From Sphingobium baderi (GTDB lineage Bacteria; Pseudomonadota; Alphaproteobacteria; Sphingomonadales; Sphingomonadaceae): DNA of 64,000 bases. This document shows positions 58,057 through 64,000 of this stretch, one piece after another. The notes beneath the pieces were generated by a model. The model ran no database searches. It was not told where the DNA came from and was given only the letters and a program-made list of their open reading frames with translations. Within the stretch, counting starts at the first letter, position 1; each line of letters begins with the position of its first letter. The translations under genes were made by a program, and so were the position numbers. The DNA is taken from contig NZ_CP013264.1 in NCBI RefSeq assembly GCF_001456115.1, forward strand, positions 124,001 through 188,000, read 5' to 3'.

Positions 58057-59127
58057 TCAGGCCTTTTGGCACGCCTCCATCGCCTTTTCGGCGAGCGCGA
58101 TCAGGCGCGGGAGGGCTTCCACCCGCGCCGCGGCATTCTCCGACGCGGCCGAGCCGCGTAGATACCGGCCCTTGATGCCGTGGAAGATCGCCGCCAGCCG
58201 GAAGAAGTTAAACGCGACGTAGAACTCGTAGTCCGGGATCGTACTGCGGCCGGTGTTGGCGCAATATTGCGCGACGTATTCTTCCTCGGACGGGATGTTC
58301 AGCGAGCGCGGATCGACATGGCCGAGCCCGGCGACGATGTCCGGCGGCATCCGGTACATCAAAGCATGGTAGGCAAAGTCCGCCAGCGGATGGCCGAGCG
58401 TCGACAGCTCCCAGTCCAGCACCGCGAGGACGCGCGGCTCGGTCGGGTGGAAGATCATGTTGTCACAGCGGAAATCGCCGTGCACCACCGACGTTTCGTC
58501 GCGCTCGGGGATCGCTGTCGGCAGCCATTCGATCAGCTGGTCCATGCCGGCATCGCGGCCCGCATCGGTGTCGGCCAGATAGGTCTTGCTCCAACGCGAG
58601 ATCTGCCGCTCGAAATAGTTGCCGTGCCTTCCATAGTCGCCAAGGCCGATCGCCTCCGGATCAAAGCTGTGCAGATCCGCCATCGTGCGGTTCATCGCCG
58701 CGAAATAGGTGGGGCGCTCGGCGGCCGGCACTTCCGGGAACGTGGCGTCCCAGAAGATGCGGCCCTCGACCATCTCCATCACGTAGAACCAGCTGCCGAT
58801 GACGGCATCGTCCGTGCACAGGCCGTAGACGATGGCGACCGGAAACCCTTGCGCCTCAAGCGCGCGCATCACGCGGGCCTCGCGGTCCACCGCATGTGCG
58901 CCGGGCGCAAGCGGCCCCGGCGGCTTGCGGCGCATCACATAGGAGCGTCCCGGCGTGACGAGCTTATAGGTCGGGTTCGACTGCCCGCCCTTGAACTGCT
59001 GCACCTCGAGCGGACCCGCAAAGCCCTCGACGTTCGCCTCCATCCAGCGCGCCAGCGCCGCCTCGTCAAAGCGGAAGCCCCCGCGCACCGCGCCGGTGCC
59101 GATATTGGCGTTCGGCTCGGCTGTCAT
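58057..59127 (-). CDS. APH-like phosphotransferase family protein (ACAD10/11 N-terminal type)
   Basis: A 356-residue kinase-fold protein. The phosphate-binding opening is QQFKGGQSNPTYKL, the Brenner motif VVHGDFRCDNMIFHP, and the metal-binding segment LAVLDWELSTLGHPLAD. Relatives next to acyl-CoA dehydrogenases phosphorylate hydroxyacyl-CoA substrates before elimination and desaturation, which fits this operon. Its start overlaps the dehydrogenase stop by ATGA. It is the third gene of the SDR-ACAD-phosphotransferase operon. Confidence 0.87.
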   Translation of the reverse strand: MTAEPNANIGTGAVRGGFRFDEAALARWMEANVEGFAGPLEVQQFKGGQSNPTYKLVTPGRSYVMRRKPPGPLAPGAHAVDREARVMRALEAQGFPVAIVYGLCTDDAVIGSWFYVMEMVEGRIFWDATFPEVPAAERPTYFAAMNRTMADLHSFDPEAIGLGDYGRHGNYFERQISRWSKTYLADTDAGRDAGMDQLIEWLPTAIPERDETSVVHGDFRCDNMIFHPTEPRVLAVLDWELSTLGHPLADFAYHALMYRMPPDIVAGLGHVDPRSLNIPSEEEYVAQYCANTGRSTIPDYEFYVAFNFFRLAAIFHGIKGRYLRGSAASENAAARVEALPRLIALAEKAMEACQKA

Positions 59128-60314
59128 GCCGCCTGGCCCTTTTCCCAGTCGCGCTTGATCTTCCCGGCAAGGCTCCACTTGTGAACCTCGGTCGGGCCGT
59201 CATAGATGCGGAAGGCGCGCACTTCGCGGAACACCCGCTCGACCACGGTGTCGGCCGTGATGCCCTGCCCGCCCATCATCTGCACGCAGCGGTCGGCAAT
59301 GCGCATCAGCGCCTCGGAGACGGCGACCTTGGTCATCGAGCTTTCGGTCGTGCCGCGCGCGCCGCTGTCGAGGATGTCCGCGCACCAGTAGGTCATCAGC
59401 TCGGCCTGCTTGAGGTCGATCAGGCTCTCGGCCAGCATGAAGCCGACGCCTTCGTGGTCGATCAGCTTCTTGCCGAACGCGCTGCGCTTGTTGGCATAGT
59501 CGCCGGCGATCTCGTTGGCGCGCACGCAGGCGCCCAGCCAGCGCATGCAGTGGGTGAGGCGCGCCGGCGCAAGGCGAACCTGCGCATAGCGAAAACCCTC
59601 GCCGTTCCGGCCGAGCATCTGGTCGGCCGGAACGCGCAGATTGTCGATCTTCACCACTGCGTGGCCGCCGGGCATGGTGCTGTCCAACGTGTCGAGCACG
59701 CGCTCGATGGTGATCGCCGGGTTGGGCAGGTCGACCAGGAACATGCAGGCGCCGTCATCGGACTTCGCCATGACGATGCCAACGGTCGCGCCCTCGACGC
59801 CGGTGATGTAGGCCTTGCGCCCGTTGACCACCCAGTGGTTGCCGTCCGGCCGGCAGGTCGTCTTCATCATGGACGGATCGGAGCCCGCGCCATCGTCTGC
59901 GGCAAGCTCGGTCATGAAGAAGGCAGAGCGCGTCTTGCCGGCGACGAGCGGGTCAAGGAAGCGCTTCTTCAGTTCCGGGCTCGCCACCTTGCCGAGAAGG
60001 TACATGTTGCCCTCATCCGGCGCGGCCGTGTTCACGGCGGTCGGTCCGAGCGGCGAAAGACCGCTGCGCATCAGCACCGCGGCCGTCGCGCGGTGGGTGA
60101 GATGGCTGCCGTCGGGCAGGATGTGCGGCGTCATCACACCTGCCTCGCGGGCCAGCGCGCGCATCTCCTCCACCATGTCCTGCGAGGGGCCATGCGCGCG
60201 AAGGCGCTTGTCGTGCTCGAAAGGCACGATCTTGTCGCGCACGAAGGCCTCGACGCGGTCGGCGATCTCGAGCGCGGGGTCGGAAATTCCGTTTCTTTCG
60301 AACTTGAATGCCAT
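59124..60314 (-). CDS. Acyl-CoA dehydrogenase family protein
   Basis: A 396-residue FAD enzyme: N-terminal helices, middle domain FFMTELAADDGAGSDPSMMK, C-terminal helices with ADRCVQMMGGQGITADTVVE and RIYDGPTEVHKWSLAGKI. This form resembles the dehydrogenase part of ACAD10/11 proteins that act on 4-hydroxyacyl-CoAs with a partner kinase. The start at 60314 has AGGGAGG upstream. It is second in the operon, 19 bp after the SDR gene. Confidence 0.9.
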   Translation of the reverse strand: MAFKFERNGISDPALEIADRVEAFVRDKIVPFEHDKRLRAHGPSQDMVEEMRALAREAGVMTPHILPDGSHLTHRATAAVLMRSGLSPLGPTAVNTAAPDEGNMYLLGKVASPELKKRFLDPLVAGKTRSAFFMTELAADDGAGSDPSMMKTTCRPDGNHWVVNGRKAYITGVEGATVGIVMAKSDDGACMFLVDLPNPAITIERVLDTLDSTMPGGHAVVKIDNLRVPADQMLGRNGEGFRYAQVRLAPARLTHCMRWLGACVRANEIAGDYANKRSAFGKKLIDHEGVGFMLAESLIDLKQAELMTYWCADILDSGARGTTESSMTKVAVSEALMRIADRCVQMMGGQGITADTVVERVFREVRAFRIYDGPTEVHKWSLAGKIKRDWEKGQAA

Positions 60315-60333
60315 GTCGGCCTCCCTTGAACCC

Positions 60334-61089
60334 TTAAAGCGACGAGACGAGGTGTCCGCCATCGACGACAACCGAGGAGCCGGTCATGTAGCGGCCAGCG
60401 TCGGAAGCCAGCAGCAGGAGCGCGCCATCAAGATCTGACGGCGCGCCAAGGCGGCGCTGCGGAATGCGCTTGATGAGCGCCTGGCCCTGCTCCGTCGCGA
60501 AGAAATTGCGGTTGATCTCGGTTTCGATATAGCCGGGGCACAGCGAGTTCACGCGGATGCCGTAGCGCGCCCATTCAAGCGCCAGCGCCTCGGTGAGGTG
60601 CACGACGCCGGCCTTGGAGGCGGCATAGGCCGCGACATTGCCGGCAACGCGATGGCCGAGGATCGACGCGACGTTGACGATCGACCCGCCACGCTTGGTA
60701 TCGCGCATGCGCTGCGCCGCCGCCTGGGCGACGAGGAACACGCCCCTGAGATTGGTGTTGACGACGCTGTCCCAGTCCTGCGCGGAAAGCGTGATGGCCG
60801 GGGCCGCGCCGGAGATGCCAGCATTATTGACGACGATGTCGAGCGCGATGCCGCGCTGGTCGAGCTCGGCGAAGGCAGCTGCAATGCTCGCCTCGCTGCT
60901 GACGTCCAGCGCGACCGTCTGCGCCTTGCGGCCTGCGGCCTCGATCTCGGCCTTGAGTGCTGCCAGTACCTCGACGCGTCGCGCCGCGAGGATGACGGTC
61001 GCGCCCTCCCCCGCTAGCATGCGCGCGAAATCCGTCCCGAGCCCAGAGGATGCGCCGGTCACCAGCGCTACGCGATCCTTCACCGTCAT
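60334..61089 (-). CDS. Short-chain dehydrogenase/reductase
   Basis: A 251-residue SDR: TGASSGLGTDFARM (cofactor), NNAGISG, Ser in VNVASILGHRV, and catalytic YAASK in AAYAASKAGVVHLTEA. It should oxidise or reduce a hydroxyacyl-CoA or related alcohol in the same pathway as the two downstream genes. The start at 61089 is preceded by GAGAGAG. A palindrome lies 23 bp upstream and IS6100 copy E 48 bp upstream. Confidence 0.9.
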   Translation of the reverse strand: MTVKDRVALVTGASSGLGTDFARMLAGEGATVILAARRVEVLAALKAEIEAAGRKAQTVALDVSSEASIAAAFAELDQRGIALDIVVNNAGISGAAPAITLSAQDWDSVVNTNLRGVFLVAQAAAQRMRDTKRGGSIVNVASILGHRVAGNVAAYAASKAGVVHLTEALALEWARYGIRVNSLCPGYIETEINRNFFATEQGQALIKRIPQRRLGAPSDLDGALLLLASDAGRYMTGSSVVVDGGHLVSSL

Positions 61090-61111
61090 CGGACTCTCTC
61101 CCCAACAAACC

Positions 61112-61127
61112 AAACGAGCGCTCGCTT
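61112..61127. promoter_or_regulatory. TetR-type palindrome upstream of the SDR operon
   Basis: CGAGCGCTCG (61115-61124) is a perfect 10-bp palindrome, extended by A/T pairs with one mismatch to AAACGAGCGCTCGCTT. TetR-family regulators of fatty-acid and aromatic operons often use such sites. It is 10 bp from the IS6100 end, so the natural promoter or a divergent regulator may have been lost. Confidence 0.45.
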
Positions 61128-61137
61128 TTATCTGGAG

Positions 61138-62017
61138 GGCTCTGTTGCAAAGATTGGCGGCAGTCAGAGGTAGGCTGTCGCTCTGCGCCGATCAGGCGGC
61201 TGCTGCGAAATGGTGGTTGAGCATGCCCATGGCCTCCGTCAGCGCCGAGGGCCCAATGCCAAAAGCTCTCTCCACAAGGCGCACCTCGCCCCTGATGCCG
61301 GGCTGCAGGCACCAGGGGCGAGCCTGTCCTTTGCGCAGGGCTCGCATGACTTCGAATCCCTTGATCGTGGCATAGGCCGTGGGGATCGATTTGAAACCGC
61401 GCACCGGCTTGATCAGTATCTTGAGCTTTCCGTGATCGGCCTCGATCACGTTATTGAGATACTTCACCTGCCGGTGGGCCGTCTCCCGGTCCAGCTTTCC
61501 TTCGCGCTTCAATTCGGTGATCGCTGCACCATAGCTCGGCGCTTTGTCGGTATTGAGCGTGGCAGGCTTTTCCCAGTGCTTCAGGCCTCGCAGGGCCTTG
61601 CCCAGGAACCGCTTCGCTGCCTTGGCGCTGCGGGTCGGCGACAGGTAGAAATCGATCGTGTCGCCCCGCTTGTCGACTGCCCGGTACAGGTAGGTCCACT
61701 TGCCCCGCACCTTGACGTAGGTTTCATCCAGGCGCCAGCTCGGATCAAAGCCACGCCGCCAGAACCAGCGCAGCCGCTTCTCCATCTCCGGGGCGTAGCA
61801 CTGGACCCAGCGATAGATCGTCGTATGGTCGACCGAAATGCCGCGTTCCGCCAGCATTTCCTCAAGGTCGCGATAGCTGATCGGATAGCGACAATACCAG
61901 CGCACCGCCCACAGGATCACATCACCCTGGAAATGGCGCCACTTGAAATCCGTCATCGTTCCGTCCGTCCAATCTCCGCCAAGCATGCTCAAGCTTCACG
62001 ATTTTTGCAACAGAGCC
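61138..62017 (-). mobile_element. IS6100 copy E
   Basis: Complete 880-bp element. Flanks ATCTGGAG and CGCAGGAG do not match, so there is no target duplication. It separates the SDR operon from a group D monooxygenase gene. Confidence 0.95.
61192..61986 (-). CDS. tnpA: IS6100 transposase (copy E)
   Basis: Complete 264-residue DDE transposase with the same protein sequence as copies A-C. It has the same orientation as copy A and is inverted relative to B, C and D. Confidence 0.95.
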   Translation of the reverse strand: MLGGDWTDGTMTDFKWRHFQGDVILWAVRWYCRYPISYRDLEEMLAERGISVDHTTIYRWVQCYAPEMEKRLRWFWRRGFDPSWRLDETYVKVRGKWTYLYRAVDKRGDTIDFYLSPTRSAKAAKRFLGKALRGLKHWEKPATLNTDKAPSYGAAITELKREGKLDRETAHRQVKYLNNVIEADHGKLKILIKPVRGFKSIPTAYATIKGFEVMRALRKGQARPWCLQPGIRGEVRLVERAFGIGPSALTEAMGMLNHHFAAAA

Positions 62018-62090
62018 CGCAGGAGTGTTCCCACATCACACGCGCCCAAGAGGTCCTAGCGGAGCGGCAGCGCTTACGATTGGCTGTTGC

Positions 62091-63248
62091 TCAAACGACG
62101 CATTGCGGCGGCAGACCCAAGGCCACACGACCCAGCGCCTGCGAACCGGTCTCCAGATCCAGAGAACCATGGACGCGAAGCATGTTGATATCGCGGAAAA
62201 TCCGCTGCAACGGCGAGTCATTCCTGAACACCGAAGCGCTCGAACCCTTCATCACTTCGTTCACGCCGTTGGCGCAAAAATCCGTAATCGCAGCCACTCT
62301 TGCGCGGATCGCCGCCCGAGCCTCCACGGTCTTGATCTCTTCTCGATCCATATTGAGGACGAGGTCGAGACAATTGCGCAACATGTCATCGGCCAGCGCG
62401 CTATCCGTCAGCGCCTTGCCGAGCCGGATTTGCGCGGACTGCTTTTCGGCAGCCTTCTCCGAGGTATGTGACTGGACGCGCTGCTGCGTCAGCTTCTGGA
62501 ACTCGCGAACCGCGCCCTGAAATGCGCCGACGACGCATGGCAGAACTTCGCACTGGAGCAACGGCACCATTGGCAGCGAATAGATGGGGTTGGCATGCAA
62601 CTTGGCGCCGGGCGAGCGCCCTTCGAGGATATCCACGGCGGGCACGCACTGGTGATGCGGCACGAACGCGCCGTCAATGGCGATGTCGCAGCTGGACGTT
62701 GCGCGCATCCCCGCGACATCCCAGTTGCCGATAACCTGGACGTCCGAAGCTGGAGCCATGAATAGTATAAGTTCGGGCTTTTCCGCATTCACGACCATGC
62801 CGCCGTTCATGTACCATTCGGCACGAGAGGATCCCGAGTTCCAGGAACTCTTGCCCTTGACGATATAGCCACCTTCAACCGGGGTGAGCTTGTAACCGGG
62901 TGCGGAAGTGCCAGGAGTCAGCGAAAAGCCGCGCGGGGCAAAGACCTCGTCCTGCGACTGTTTGGGAAACAGGGCATGCAGGAAATTATGGCCGATGTAA
63001 AAGGCCAGAACCCAGGCCGCCGATGTGCTGTAAGGGGAAATTTCCTTGACGACTTCCGCCATCACGTCTGGCGCCATTTCGTACCCGCCGTAGATTTTGG
63101 GCACGAAGATCTTCATGAAACCGGCATCGCAGAAGGCATCAATGGTGGCATCGGACACCATGCCGGCAATATCGTCCTTCTCGGCGTTGGCCGCCACCAT
63201 CGGCGCGATCTCCCGAGCGCGACCTACCAACTCCTGCTTTGTGATCAT
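62091..63248 (-). CDS. Group D flavin monooxygenase / acyl-CoA dehydrogenase-fold hydroxylase
   Basis: A 385-residue protein with the HpaH-C2/HsaA-like layout: FCDAGFMKIFVPKIYGGYEM, the middle beta domain (GGYIVKGKSSWNSGSSRA, NWDVAGMRATSSCDI) and the C-terminal bundle ending DINMLRVHGSLDLE. It should need a flavin reductase; the only one visible is at 40103. It is only distantly similar to the oxygenase at 34410, so it is not a recent duplicate. The start at 63248 has AGAGG 11 nt upstream; 63269 is an alternative. Substrate unknown. Confidence 0.78.
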   Translation of the reverse strand: MITKQELVGRAREIAPMVAANAEKDDIAGMVSDATIDAFCDAGFMKIFVPKIYGGYEMAPDVMAEVVKEISPYSTSAAWVLAFYIGHNFLHALFPKQSQDEVFAPRGFSLTPGTSAPGYKLTPVEGGYIVKGKSSWNSGSSRAEWYMNGGMVVNAEKPELILFMAPASDVQVIGNWDVAGMRATSSCDIAIDGAFVPHHQCVPAVDILEGRSPGAKLHANPIYSLPMVPLLQCEVLPCVVGAFQGAVREFQKLTQQRVQSHTSEKAAEKQSAQIRLGKALTDSALADDMLRNCLDLVLNMDREEIKTVEARAAIRARVAAITDFCANGVNEVMKGSSASVFRNDSPLQRIFRDINMLRVHGSLDLETGSQALGRVALGLPPQCVV

Positions 63249-63599
63249 TTTGTTATGCGCCTCTTCCATCGTCTCACGGATGCTTCGTGCCGATCGTACA
63301 GTCCGCCGTGCATCTCAGATTTCAGTTCGGCCCTGGGCATGAAAACGCGGATATTGCGTCCCGCCGGCATGTCAGAAGCACGAATCGTCCTGATGAATGA
63401 CCTCTATCAAATGTTGGTTTGTTGAACAAGCGCCGATTGACGCCTCGGGTGTAACCATCTCGGTTTCTTTGCCCCTTGGCGATCAGCGCATCGGCTCGAA
63501 CCCTCTCGTTCGCCCGGCCGGCGCCGTGGGAAGGGCGACCCAAACGGCCAGTCCAGCAGGCCCGGCATCTCTAGTCCCGTGGCCCCGACGAAGGCCGTG
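63249..63599. other. Upstream region of the group D monooxygenase
   Basis: About 350 bp with no gene I can support. It is locally AT-richer near 63400-63430 and should contain the promoter of the monooxygenase gene. Confidence 0.35.
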
Positions 63600-63998
63600 T
63601 CATCGCGCCTCCGTCAGCGCGACGAGCGGATCGACATCGGATGATGCCGGTTCGAAGCCCGACGGCATTGACCATGCGCGCGCCAGGGACGTCTGCTTGC
63701 ACGAGACCTGCAGCACGATGCGCAACAACTGCGCCTTGGCGTCGAGATCGTCTTCCCGGTCGATCGACGCAGCCAAACAAGAGAGGAGCGACTTTCTGAT
63801 GGCGTCGCGCTTCTTGTCATTCATCGCGTCGCCCCCCCCTCGCCGGGCAGCCTCCAGCGCGGCCTTCAAGGCCCCGGGATCGCTGAGCACGGGGGTGATC
63901 TGTTCCGCCAATTCGATGGCGATCTCCAGTTCCATGATCGATCGCGCGCCTTCAAAACTTACCCTTTGCTGCAAAAGGGAAAGCACGCCGATGACCAT
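63600..63998 (-). CDS. Hypothetical protein, possibly cut by the window edge
   Basis: A 132-codon frame starting MVIGVLSLLQQRVSFEGARS, mainly helical and charged (KKRDAIRKSLLSCLAASIDRE). No family recognised. The first codon is two bases from the window end, so the true start may lie outside; a shorter product from the Met at 63824 is also possible. Confidence 0.4.
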   Translation of the reverse strand: MVIGVLSLLQQRVSFEGARSIMELEIAIELAEQITPVLSDPGALKAALEAARRGGGDAMNDKKRDAIRKSLLSCLAASIDREDDLDAKAQLLRIVLQVSCKQTSLARAWSMPSGFEPASSDVDPLVALTEAR

Positions 63999-64000
63999 GC

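Overview
The window looks like DNA of a high-GC alphaproteobacterium of the Sphingomonadaceae (Sphingobium/Sphingomonas type). The signs are a CckA-type cell-cycle kinase, an imuA-imuB-dnaE2 cassette with alphaproteobacterial LexA boxes, sphingomonad-style palindromic repeats, and many copies of IS6100, the element that shuffles catabolic genes in these bacteria. No rRNA, tRNA or CRISPR array was seen.
Layout. (1) 1-21.2 kb is chromosomal core: homoserine dehydrogenase, class II fructose bisphosphatase, a MerC-like membrane protein, a MASE1-PAS-GGDEF cyclase, catalase, glpD-glpK, clpS, the SOS mutasome imuA-imuB-dnaE2, a transglutaminase, recA, a receiver protein and the 3' part of cckA. (2) IS6100 copy A (21222-22101) cuts cckA and joins it directly to a plasmid backbone (22.1-29 kb): a virB1-virB2-virB3-virB4 secretion operon whose virB4 is truncated, a CHC2/Toprim primase-like gene, a nuclease, hypothetical genes and a parDE toxin-antitoxin pair. 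(3) 29-43 kb is a catabolic mosaic: an FAD monooxygenase, fragments of an EmrB exporter and a CaiB CoA-transferase around IS6100 copy B, a GntR/FCD regulator lacking its DNA-binding domain, a two-component flavin monooxygenase set (34.4 and 40.1 kb), a maleylacetate reductase-like gene, an outer-membrane channel gene broken by an IS1182-family element, and a dodecin.
(4) 43.3-49.2 kb is a nest of insertion sequences: an IS256 remnant abuts an IS3-family element, an IS21-family element sits in the terminal repeat of the IS3 element, and a further DDE element sits in the right end of the IS21. (5) 49.5-52.7 kb is a second catabolic operon (alpha/beta hydrolase, VOC protein, second maleylacetate reductase-like gene, enol-lactonase fragment) cut by IS6100 copy C, which is followed directly by a truncated fourth copy. 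(6) 54.2-57.7 kb holds two overlapping tyrosine recombinase genes, a perfect 19-bp inverted repeat next to them, and a damaged ardC antirestriction gene into which this element seems to have inserted. (7) 58-61.1 kb is an intact SDR / acyl-CoA dehydrogenase / phosphotransferase operon, followed by IS6100 copy E, a second group D flavin monooxygenase and an unrecognised ORF at the right edge.
Taken together, the window records IS6100-driven fusion of chromosome, conjugative-plasmid and catabolic-island DNA. The catabolic pieces (FAD and two-component monooxygenases, VOC and hydrolase ring-processing candidates, maleylacetate reductases, enol-lactonase) point to degradation of a phenolic or substituted aromatic compound through a maleylacetate/3-oxoadipate route. 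Several steps are broken here or must be encoded elsewhere.
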